The notes under the pieces were generated by a model, which had not been told where the DNA came from, did no database searches, and saw nothing but the letters and a program-made list of their open reading frames with translations. From Parelaphostrongylus tenuis (Eukaryota > Nematoda > Chromadorea > Rhabditida > Metastrongylidae): 64,000 nucleotides of DNA. Shown here piece after piece: positions 39,901-52,900 of the stretch (position 1 is the stretch's first letter; each line of letters starts with the position of its first letter). The stretch is taken from NCBI GenBank assembly GCA_019055375.1, contig JAHQIW010000397.1, positions 27,210-91,209 on the forward strand, in the 5' to 3' direction. The position numbers were made by a program, and so were the translations under genes.

Positions 39901-42900
39901 CAAATTATGCGACAATGTGAATAACTGATATCCTCCACAAAACAGGACGACTCTTCTGAAGAGTGGAAGTTCCATATCTATCTAAACTTAGATCTTAGCC
40001 AAACCAACAAGAAATAATGGATAAACTTTTCTAGTGACTTTCCCATGCAAGCGTTCCTTTGTTTCATCTTAGTTGTTTGAGAAACTGATTTCGATTTTTT
40101 TCTGTTATCGCGATCCATTTTCAGACCTTTGGGAAAAGGACATTTTTTCGTTTTTCGCAGAGTGTCAGTAATCATTCAGTTGATTGAATCTCAGCGACTT
40201 CATTACTGTATTTTAGTTGAAAGCCTCTCTATAGCCCTACAGTAGCGAAATTCAGATCACGTTTCATTAGCAGGTACACATTTCAGTCATCGAGTATGCA
40301 TTAGCATACCCTCTAAGGAAGAAAACCTATTTCGATATCTCTTCAAAGTTTAAGCAACCATTTGATAGCCAATATCTCGTTGATTTGAACAGTATGTTTA
40401 CTTTGAAAAAGGCCTCGCTAGAGTGCCGCAGAAGTGAACATGAAATCACGCTTGCCAGCTATCACGCTTCAACTCTTGGCGGAGGATACCTACTTACTTT
40501 ATACCAAAGTATCTCTATTTATTCGATAGCTTAAATCTGAGCAAATTCACAAACGTGTTTGTTTTTCGAAAAGGCCTTTTCAGAGCGCCTTAGTAATAAA
40601 ATAATAACACGTTTCCAGCGTTGCTAAATCCTATCCACGCGCCTGAGCCGACAAATAATGCGCCGAGTGCGATTTGATTACATTTCCGTTGATACAGCGC
40701 AATTAGAAGGGATTTCTAGGAAAAAATCACAGCACTGGGGGTCACCGACATTCTAACTATCGAATATTCTCTACTACATATAGTGCTTCAAAATGGCGCT
40801 ATCTTTTCTTTAAAGATGAGCCACATATTGAAGTCGCTGAGATTCAAGCTATTGATTTAACATTAGGTTGGAAAGAAAGCTTCCATTGTTTGATAAAAGA
40901 TTCAAAACTTATGTATATGTCCAGACAACAAATAACAACAACTATTCTCCAAAATACAGGCCATCATTATCCACCACTTTTTGCAATCGGTCCGCCTGGT
41001 TTTCGGATCTGATCGAAATACCACTCCTTCGGCTTTGAATCACAGAACTCTTGACATGCTTCTTCAACTTTATCGCAAGAGTCAAATCGGCGACCCTCCA
41101 AAAATGCTGCACTGATTGGAAAAGGCCGTCATCAGATGGAGCAACGTCCGGTCTATAAGGTGGATGCGGCAGAATTTCAACTCCGGCCAGTTCCTCACTT
41201 TGCCTTGATCCTTTTGGCTGCGTGTGGTTTTGCGTTGTCTTGCTAAAACAGAGCGCGCTCTTGACGAACAAGTTCTGGATACTACGTTTTTGTTCCCTGG
41301 ACAATTCCATTCTGCAGCAGATTTAGATAAATTATATATCAATAGATGCGCAAGAAGTAGACTTTTTATATGATCTGATATTCACACACGGTTCATGAGA
41401 AAAACGACATTCCCATCCAAACGATGGAAATTTTCCTTCCAACTTAATAGTAAATGTTCAAGAAAAGGGAAATAACTGCTGTCCTCAAAAGTTGAAAAAT
41501 TAATCACGATAACAGGAGTACGTTTACTTTTTTTGGCGCTCATTATTCGATATCCATAGCAAGCAACTATTATAAACCAGAAATAGTGGAGAAAATCATG
41601 TTCGCACCTCTCTTAGCTAGTCACATCTAACGTTTTACTTCTTTCTACAAACGCTGCAGCAATTACATCGATGAGACGAAAGACAGAATTAAGAGAAAGA
41701 CTATAGTGGTGAAGATAAATTAGTATGGAGAATTTTTAGAAATTTTCATATAATTTCATGCTTACTGCTGATTGCCCACAGTATTCTGGACAGAGACTAC
41801 CACAAGCTGACCAGGCCGCGTTCGGATCCGCACAGGTACATCGTTGAGGACTTACGCCCATCGAAACAATTAGAGATCGGCAACAGTGCTGGAAATAAAT
41901 TGATTGCACTGTTATGATAAGAATTGGTGGAAAAACCTCATTCTTTCGAAAAATACACTTCATAATCGTGAAAAATGTGGAAAACATGCTAGTTTTACAT
42001 AAAACAAAAGAAATGAGCGTTAAAAATAAAAGAAGTCAGATGAATGAGGTTTCTTTAGATAAATTATGGAAAATAAAAAGAAATCACGGAACATACCTGG
42101 AAAATCATGAAAAAACGGGTAAGGAAAATGAGATACAAAGGAATCAAACTCATCATGAGTGCAGTAAATTTTCGTAAATAATTTCTAAGAATAATCAGTT
42201 ACGCTATAATGGAAAGAATAGGTTTGGTAATTTTGCAACTGAGAAAAGTGCAACGAGAAGGAGACTGGATGAGAAATAGATGACGATTCAACTGAGAAAG
42301 AGGGGTATCGAGATTGCAAAATCTTAAATAATCTCCAAGAAATGGTCAATCAAGAGTTAGAGAGGGAAACTGGCCCGGAAGAGTATTTCGAAGTTTACTT
42401 ACAAGTTGCTCTAAATGAAATTTTTTTAAAAGCGCCAAAATTTTTGCAGAATTTGCAAGTTCTTCTGGAGTCTAAAAATGGCCTAAAAAGTGCCGACGGC
42501 TGTGTTACCTGGTCGGTCGGACAATCTGAGTCTGCAACACATGCTCTGCCACCAATATCGACAGTTGTTGTTGGACATAAGGGTGACAATTCTGAATTAT
42601 TTATTTCTTCTTGGGAAAAAATTTCGATCGACATATCCTTTGTGTTGAATCACAATGAAGTCTTATGCTAATCATAGTTACACTTCTCTCAATTATTCTT
42701 ATTGACATTAACTATCATGTTTTATTCTATTATATTGTCCCATGATTTTTTCCGCATTTCGACATTCTGTTGATTCGACTGTACTTTTTCAGAAAGATCA
42801 ATCAATCAGCAATGCAATCACCATCATGATCAATGATATGCAAATGTTTTGTTGCGCAAAGACTCTGTGTCTTCATCCCAAAATAAAACGAGGCCGGCAA

Positions 42901-45900
42901 TCAAAGAAATTGGTGAGGTTGCTTTTGAGTTGGTTGCAGTCTTTGAGTTTTTCCTCCCGCAGATGCCGCTTCAGAGCGCGGATGAGGTGATAATCCGGTG
43001 GAGCAATATCAGGGCTATATGATGAATCTGGCATCGAGTCTAGCCTAGTTTCTCCAAACTGTGGCGAGTCGACTTTGCAATGTGAGACGGTTGGCCAGTG
43101 CATGAGGTTTTCCATCGCGACAGTATTTTGCCGTAGCCCATTTCATCAAATGGCAAGTTATGGAGCTACGGCCGTATCCGAGTATCTGCCCTAGCTACTG
43201 GAACATTCGTCAACGTATTGCCGCCATTTGGCAATAATCTGATTGAAACAGAATTAACAAAAACACATTGTCAGACTATATTGTTTGATCGAGATCACTA
43301 AGAAACAGTCGAATATAAAGGTATAAATAAAAATATCGCCTTGAATAATCGACTGTTAGTCCGTGCAATGATCATGTTAGTGGACATGGCGATCATGTTA
43401 GTGGACATGCAATGATATTTTATCTCTGCCGTGTATGAAGTGAATTTTCACTTTGCACGCTTTAGTGTAACATGTTCGGTGACGATACGTTTATGTAGGG
43501 AAAATTTTCCCCCGAAATAAATTGGGTCAGACGAAAGGCGCTGTGCAAGTGACGGGGCTGTAAGGACGAAACACGTGTTTTGCACTACATAAGTGCCCCC
43601 GACAGACATCAGGAAAGGCTCAAAAAAGAAATTCGTTGTCAGGAATAACTTGAATAAAGCAATATGGCGAAATAAGTCAAAGGACAACCCACTGTTTGAC
43701 GCATATGATGGATGTCACCCAGTAAAAGCCTACTAAAATGTAGATTTTTTTCCTCAGTCATACGTTTTTATATTCACATCCATGTTCATAACAAGATTTC
43801 AAGCATCAGGGTATCAAAATGAATTACCAGGCTCAAAAAACTGCCGTGACTCCTATATGCTTATTATTTTACTTCACTAAAGAATGAAGTGGAAACAAAA
43901 ATAAACTCTATTCAGACTTGATTTCATTGAACCGTTTTCGTTGGCTGTTGAGAACTGAGCCGATGCCAGTGAGACGACAGCGGTAGTCGTTGTTGATGAA
44001 GTTGTTGTCGGTAAAGCTTCTTCACGAGTAAAATCTGCACATTCATCCGGTCGTACACAAATTGAATTCCTCCAGTTACTCGAGTTTTGGAATACCAGTC
44101 CTAAAAGATTTTTATGAATATGATGTTTTTGATTATGAACTAGGACATGATAATATCGAATGGTCAAAATTTTTCAGAATCGTGGTACCTAGCATGTCCT
44201 ATTGTAAAGGTGAAAAGCTTACCTGAGATATACCAAAAACAATATAAAGTTCCTCCTAGATGGCTTAGCGCTTCTTAGTCGCTTGCAGGTGTTCCTGAGT
44301 GTCGCACTGCGCAGTACAGCGGGGCGTTAACGCCTCAGCAGTGCCACCCAGGCTGAGGAAGAGCCCGACGTGCCCACCCGCAAAACCCACCTAGGAGTGT
44401 ACCGTACCAGAAATGACCGCCGTACTAGTAGCTATTGGTTGCAAGATGGTAATCTCCCTCTGTTTCATCAAGGTCGGTGACTGTCATATAGTGGTGACGA
44501 CCTAAAGAAGCCCCGGCTAGGCTTACCTCAGAACTCCGCGAAATAAAACACATAAATTAGCGCACTTTTTTCTGTGTTGAAGTCCGCACTGTCAGTGAAG
44601 GCAGGCTGTTCAGTTATCAAGTATCAGATATTGCAGAGTTATCGAATTATTTTAAAGTACTGCCTTATCTTATAGTGTTTTAAACAGTCAAACCTTGAGT
44701 GATTTGGTCTACTAAACAAGTTATTTCATTTAGAACCTACCATTTTTACAGAAGCACCCGGATTCACATGGGGTACAACTCTGCGGTCGACGATTATCGC
44801 AGCCGACAGGGCATGACGAGCCACAAACCACAAACTCCTAAATATGGCCCATTAACGTATAAGTCAGCGAATAATGAATGAAAAAAAAACAGTCAAGTTA
44901 AAGCTATTTTCAAATAATACCACCCATGAGCAATCGACTGTTAATCACTGCAATGTCAGGTGATCATATCAGTGGACATGCAGTGATATGTTATCCGTGC
45001 AGTGTGTGGAGTGATTTTTAACACTACGCACGGAGTGTAACATCTTCGCCGACAATTCCTTTATGTAAAGGGGCTCTCACTCAAATGAGATTGGCTCAGA
45101 CGAAAGACACTGGTGCAGCTGACGAGGCTGCAAAGCCGAAACACGTGTATTGCACAGTATGAGTGTCATAACAGACCTCAGGAAAGGCTTCAAAAATTAT
45201 GTTAAAACAATGAATGACTGAGTACACGAAAGGGCTGTTATCAGGAGTTGTGGAGGCTCAAAAACTCAGTTAAAAAGCAAAATACGTTTCCAGCTACTAA
45301 TGCAGCTGATATCATGGGCCACAAACACGTGCTTTTATTTTATAAGGAGCCAGTGGCTGGTTGTATTTTCTTTTGGTCAACTCCACGGCTATCCATGATT
45401 ATTTGGTCTAAGATCTCATTGCTAAACCGGCCAATCGGCGCTAATCTGGCAGCGCCCATTTTTCTGTGAAGAAGAGATAAATTGCTAAAATTCTAACGAA
45501 TAGTGCAGCATGACTAAGTGTTTGACACAACTGTTGAAGGTCTGTAGTAGAGGTCCAGCATGACTATGTGCTGGAGATAGTTTTGAAGGTTCGAACACGA
45601 GTTTGACAATACATTGTGTTTTCATAATCGTCGAAGCATCTCTAAGGATCATGTACGCGGTGTACTATTCTTGACATGAAGTATCAAGTTATGTCGCCTC
45701 TGCATAGAAAGCGCTGACAGGATCGCTGAACTAGTGGTATGAGGACGAAAACTCTCACTGCATCAGTTGATCGATGACTTTTTTAAGGAATTTACGTGTG
45801 AGCCATGCTGCTCTCTTTCTTCGACAAAGTTTTTTTTTGACGTCGTTTTGCATGTTTAGTGGATACTGTAGGTAATAGTCTGGCAACCATTCCCTAAAAG

Positions 45901-46920
45901 TCATCTGACATCCCGTCATGATTCGTAGTTTCTTTCAATTCACTGACAATCCTATCGTTCTCTTTGCTCATCTTGTTAATCGTCCTCTTCTATTTACTAA
46001 CTTTCCCGACGTCGGCTTTGTAAACTGGTTCAATGCCATTTCTCGGAAATGAAAAAGTTTAATTCGGCTCGACTGAGATTAATGAAGCATCAGTGACGCT
46101 ACAAAGACTAGTGTGAGGCTGGTGTTGGAGGAAAATCCTATACCTCCTTCATGAAAGCCTATAGAAGTGACCCAATGACAAGCAGCGCAAGAGTTCCTTT
46201 TATTCTTTTGGCCTCTTTTTTCGTACAGCGCGATATTTGAGTTTTTTATTTTACTAGTTTTTTCTTATTTTCCAAGAATTTTCTGCAGTGAACATCTAAT
46301 ACTAGCCGTGTGATGTGCTCTGTTGAGGCCAAGCCGACATACAGGCTAAAGCTGATGTGCATGATGTTAGGGCGATTTGTTCGAACCTGCGCAAGGCTCA
46401 TCATACTTCTGTTCTTCCACAATGGGGCAAGAAAAATTGAATTTTAAAACTAACCTTAAGAGGATCATTGCATTTACGTGAACATTCTGAAGGCAGCACA
46501 CAACGAGATGACGGATCCATTGGATCCTGCAATGACAAAAATTATTTTGTAAGAATTTTTTATTTCAGTGTTTACATAGAAGTGTTTAGATGTCGTAAAT
46601 ATGTATATACATGAACACTGAGTGATATGCAAAGCTCGTTTCTTTAGGAGGGTGTTGAACTAGCGTTTCAACTTTGCGGAAATATTTATTCTTTTCACCA
46701 CACTATCTAGGCGTTTGATCTACTATTACTCTTTTTGTGATATAGATTATCGAAGCTATCAGCTACCAAAATCCAGCGGGTTTGGTCTGGTGAGTATATA
46801 TCGGCATTGAACCTATTTGAGCTGACAACTATTGGTAATCCATATATGCTAACAATTAGAGGAGTAGTAAAGTATATTTTTGTAGAACATATACATATAT
46901 GTATCACATATATATGCATT

Positions 46921-46959
<39 letters not shown>

Positions 46960-49900
46960 TAACTGCCAAGTTTAATTAGGTTTAGTGTCTCTATGTGCCT
47001 ATCAAACCAAACACGTTGCCGGTTGAGTTGCTGACAGCTTCGACACCTATATCGTAAAAAGACTGATAGCAGGCAAGGGCCTCGTGAGCGCAGTGGTTAG
47101 CACGTGCACTCGATAAGAGTGGAACGCAGGATCAGCTCCCACTGAGGTTTCAAATTTGCATATCATTAAACATTTCTGAAGACTTTATGTAAAGATAGAA
47201 GTATAACTGAGAAAGACTGTATCGAAATCAAGAAAAAAAACGTAGGTTCATATGATTTTTCAAAATTCTCAGCAATTATTTATGAGTTTCAAATTGCGTA
47301 AGAAATTTCAATCTTTGGCATTGATCATTTGTTTGAAAAATTGTATAACTACCGTGGGAGAAAAGTGGAAAGCATCACAAGTGTTTTCGGGCTCAATTCA
47401 CACATATTACGTGCTAACTATGAAACTCAAACCCGCGTGCTATACGCCACTTCATTGTTGGCGAGTATTATTAAGCCGCCATCGAGAGACCTACCATCGC
47501 TCTCCAGTTCCGCGTCAGTGCACACAACGGTCGCGGCGTTCCATAGGGCGTAGAGCAATGTGCCCGAAACCACACTTGGGTGGGTTCCAAACCCATCTGA
47601 GCACTTTCAGGGGGCTAACAACACCTGTTGTTGGTGTTGCAGAGCGCGGGAGTTATAGTATACCCACTTTTGTTCACCCTCTACTAGTCCTTACTAATTA
47701 GTAAAATTGTTAGATATTTGTAATAAACAAGAATCCTTTCATTCAATCGCCTTTGAGCAGTGATATGATATTATAGTTATAAATCCAATAGGATGTGTCA
47801 TATGCAAAACTTTGAACGTCGGGCGGGAATCGCACCCGCATCGCACCTTTTTTGGTTACGCCTATAGTTATAACATCATACTAATGGTAAAAGGCGATCA
47901 AGTGAAAGAATTTCTGTTGACTACATATATGCAATATTTGTCAGAGTGATTGATTTCAATGCTGACATGTGTTTACTAATACAAACTGTTGGCGGCTGCT
48001 TACTGACACATCAATAACTTGTATCTCAGAAAGAGTAGCAACAAAACAGGGGCTTGCTTGATGGTGCACTAAATTAGCACTTACTTCCAGCAATAGTGGG
48101 ATTCGGGTTCGATTCTCGTGAGATATTTAGGGTTTCGCATGTCACTCAACATAATTGGATTTTTTGAATCTACTCTCAAAAGTTGAGTTTTCGGTTCAGT
48201 TGAAGTGAACTTGTTCCAAAAGGAAGTGAACTTTGCACATCTCTTATCTTTATGGACGTTCTGTATCAACCTCGAATGACAAGAATGAACGGCTTTACCA
48301 TTTCTGACATCACACAACCTTTTTCCACAACCTCACTCTCTTATCAATAAGACAACTCATAGAGCTTTTGATAAAGATTTCTGTGATATCTATTTTCTTC
48401 ATGGATAAGCTTACACAAGGTTGTTATAAAAACTCTTATATGACTAACGTTCGACCATCTTCGTCTTCGTTAAAGACGATGCTCCGTGTCGACAGCCCAC
48501 AATTGTTCCTAATCGCATCGTTGGTCATCATAATCGTTTCGAGCCGAATATTATTAAGTGAAACACCACTCAACATGAAGTAGACTCACTCGGCAGTCTT
48601 TTTATACAATAATGTTGCTGATCGTACTAACTTCCTGTTAATAATATTTCACTTTCAGCGGAGTTCGTCTTGCTGCGGACGATAGAAGTTTATAATTCGG
48701 TCGACCGGTGGTCCACTTAAAATGATTTTGCTCAAAACGACTACAAGGAGCGGTACTGTTCTATTGTGGCGGCGCCATTTGAGGCCTTCGGTAAAAACGT
48801 ATTTTTTGCTTTTGCAAAACGTTTCTATAGTATTTCGATAGCTCAAATCGAGTCAATTCCAATGGCATGTTTAACTTTCCAAATAGCTTATTTTTAGCGC
48901 CGTACTAGTCAAAATAAACTTTGTTTCTCATTCGAGGATTTCTCACTGGACAAAAATGGTACTGTGTTATTATGGAGGCAAGGCGATAGGTAAAAGCATA
49001 TTCTTTGCTATAATCTGGATTTCTCATATTCCTTTTTTTAACGCCGTACCAGTCAAAATGATATTCTGTTTTACATTTGAAGATTTCTCGCCTGTTATAT
49101 GTTTTTTAGAACAAAATTTTGACCATTAGATAGAGTGAATCTTTCTGATAAAAAAAAATGTGTTTGCTCTTTGGTATTACAGCTCTATACACACCCTAGC
49201 TGACTAGAAGTGCTCACTGGTTGTGGAAACCCAATATTCTTTCCGTCTTACAAAGCTCGAAGAAGTCCTTTCCAAAAGCCAAACATACCATTATAATCGG
49301 AAAGAATTTCTCTATTTATTATCTACGTTACAACAAAGCTTATATTCAGTAAGAAATCTTTGAGTGAGGAACAAAATCTTGTTTTGACTGGTACGGCGCC
49401 AAAAATAAGCTATTTGAGAAATTAAACATGCCATTGAAAAAAGTTTGGTTTGAGCTATCGATAAACTACAGAAACGTTTTGCAAAAGCAAAAAATACGTT
49501 TTTACCAAAGGCCTCAAATGGCGCCGCCATAATAGAGCAGTACCCGAGGAGCAATTCGTGAAGATGTACGTCTGTATATCATCGACTGGGGTCATTGGCT
49601 TCAAGAAGAAGAAGACGTTCAAGCTTTAGCCAAGCAAAGATTTCATATAAACTCGTGTTATCGGATTAAAAAATGAATATTAATAAATCCTAGCAAAATT
49701 AAATGACCATCGGCTTCAAAAATGTTACTTTGTTATATATTTCCTTAGTAGAATCTGTTAGAAGAAGAGAGGCAGTGGTGGTTTTACTCTCATCAATAGC
49801 GCAGTGGCAATTGGTCCCGGTCTACGATTACCAAACTTCTCATTCCCAATGGGGATAGGTTGTTGGCACAATAGCAGTTCCAAGATCACTTCACTCCTTC

Positions 49901-52900
49901 CTCTATTCGTTGGAACGCTCCAGTTTCGCTATGTCAGGCCTCCAAGAAAAATAATTTTGACCGGCTTTCATCAACATCAACAACGAAGAAAAAATCGTGG
50001 GCGTATGCGTACCCACTGCAGACATTCGAGGGTTTTCATTGATGCGAAGAGGATGTAAATGATCAGATCAGATGTGAAAATGTGATCTGCACAGTGAATA
50101 TAGAGATGGGATCACAATTTAAAGGAAACAAATGAACAATGATAAAATCTGCAAATTACGGCAGCCAAATTCTAAGAAAATTCTATGAACAACTTAATCA
50201 AATAAATATCAAACTTTAATTCGCAGAGACAGCATCACATGAGCGTCGAGATGAAATTATACTTATGATAATATTAGTTTTATTATAAACTAACCTGAAG
50301 CACGTACGGCTCTCGGCATACACAACCCGGCGAGCAAAGACCGGCTTCGCATCGGCCCAAAGGATTCGTACATGATCGAGCACATCTAATATTCAGCTTA
50401 TTTTTTTCGCACTTTTTTTTAAACGCATATTTTGGTGATGAACTTGAACAAAAGCATGACCATAAATGAGTAATTTCGAAGACCACGGATCACCGCACTC
50501 TCATCCGCTAGCGTGAGCCAATTTCATGATTGAACGTCATTAATCAGCGAGAAAAGATGCCCTCATAAAATCTATATAGGGTCTATGATGCACGTATCCA
50601 TGGGGGACACAGAAGCGTGCTTGATCACCTTCTACTCCAACAAAATTTCTCAACTACTCAAGAGCTTTGCATGTTCTAACTAAGGAAAAGGACACTTTGT
50701 AAGAAATTAAGAGTTTCTAATATTATACAACCACAAGATTTCGAAACACAAACAATTTGTGGCCTAAGGTGGTTTCGCACCCACGGAATCTTTTCCTGGG
50801 TTGCCTAGTTTTACATTTTACCATCGAAATCGTCGCTCTGCCTTTCTCACTGCTGTGTTTTGACTTATCGGTACAGATAACGTGTTGTAGCGGAGAAAGA
50901 GTGGAGTGCAAAACGAGCGTCGGTGGTGAAGCGGTTTAGCACATGCTCCCGGAAAGAGTAAGATCTGAGTTTAAATCCGGGCTGACGCAAACGGTTTTGC
51001 ACACCACTCTACATCATTGGGTTTATTCGGTACCACTAAGAATGAATTGGACAGAAAATAGAGAGCAAATAAGCAGTCAGTATTATTGAAATGGAAGCTG
51101 TTCTGTCAGCAGATCAGCCAAAAAGTAGGTTGTTATAAATACTGATTATAATTAAATGTTGCTTGAGCTGTAAATATTGCGAAGTTATCATTCAGCAATA
51201 ACAAAGACTTGTGAAAACCTCTTGTAAGCTTCAACAATAAAATGGAATACTGACCTTCTACACTGAAGTTCAGTAAAGGTCGGAAATCAAAGTTTGCTCT
51301 CTTATGTGTCACCCCATACTAATCCGACTGCCACAGGATGGATTTTCTCTGGTGAAGCAAATACAATTTATTCAGAAATCATCCAAGTATCGTTCTGTAT
51401 CACAGAGCATCCCGAGTTATCCCAGATCATATCAACATGACTAGATTACTGTATAAAAGATAACGCTGTGGATGCTACTTTGCTCGTGCAATGATCCACT
51501 CTACTCAACTCGTTTCGATGCAACGACCACGATGGCCAACATTGTACGATGTAAAAGTGTTGGGTGCACTCCTTTAACTGATAAAGGCAAAACTGCCGAA
51601 GTGTCAGCCACAACAAAGATTTATGAAATCCACTTGTGAGCTTCATCAACAGAAAGAGATAAAAAGGAATAATATTGAAACACCTCCACCGTTCTACACG
51701 CCAGGATCTCGAAAATAAGGTGGGCCGGACACGTGATGCGCTTCAACGACAACCGATGGACGAGAGCCGTTACCGACTGCACTACTCGGGGATCAAGCGC
51801 TCTACAGGAAGACCACCGACACGTTGATCCGATTTCTTCACGAAAACTATAGAGAAAGATATGATGCTTAACGAATCCCTAGAGCGATGAAGACCCACTG
51901 GGCTACTCTTGCACGCGATAGGAAAGAATGGAAGTGTTGCTCGTTTCCCGCTCGAGTGACTCGACGATCAACGGGACGACAGGTGATACAGTGGTACTAT
52001 TGAATATTTTTGTCATCTCACTAGTGTTTCCTTCAGGAGAGGATCTCGACAAAAAGGCGACGTAACAGAAGTCACACTTTTCCGTATTGCAATAGATTAT
52101 AAGCTATGGCGAAAAATTCAAAAAATGAGTTGTTCGAAGAAGAGAGCAGAAGGAGCTGTGCACACTCGCGTACCACTAACGTCATGATTTCGCTGAGTTA
52201 TTCTAATTCAACTGCGACACGGCTGAGGTCGATCACTTTTATGATTTCAAACGCTCATCATGGGCTCAATGACGTGTTATGCAATACACCCATCATACAC
52301 TATATGTGACCGAAACTCGCCTTTCTCTTCTACATTATAACTTATCTTCATAAGTTAGTGTAGTACACAACTAAATCGAAGCATATATAAACTTAAGATT
52401 TGATGAAAACAGTAGATAAAAATCAGAGGGAAGGTAAGATTCAGTGATTCTAAAGAAGACGTATATTCGTTTCGGAGGTGCCCTACTGAGCAAGCTCATT
52501 TTCCATCATATTAGCTAACAATAGTTTTAATGAATACGAGCTGCAGGCACTACGAAACAGCGCAGCCAGATCTCTTTACAAAATTTGTGGAAAGGCGAAT
52601 CGAAGCCAAACAAAGAACGTTAAAGACATCTTGATTCATGTAAGCATCTGAGAAACCAAGAAAGACCGCCAGTGCATCATAGTTCATTCAAGCATCTACG
52701 AAACCAGTAAGACCATGAAGCCGACACAAAAAAGGACGTAGAAAATGGGATACGCAAGCTAATGATGGAATTCATTACACAATAAACAAGAAATGGAGAT
52801 AATAGGCACTTACCCAAGTGCTCCACAGCTTGTCCACACTTTTCGTGGATCGGCGCAGGAGCCAGTCGGAAACGGGCTACGTGGACAGTGCATCGGTAGT

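Noticed and set aside
47252..47701. 149-codon plus-strand ORF
   Set aside because: Composition is erratic (several repeats and a tRNA-like relic close by) and no domain is recognised; probably chance.
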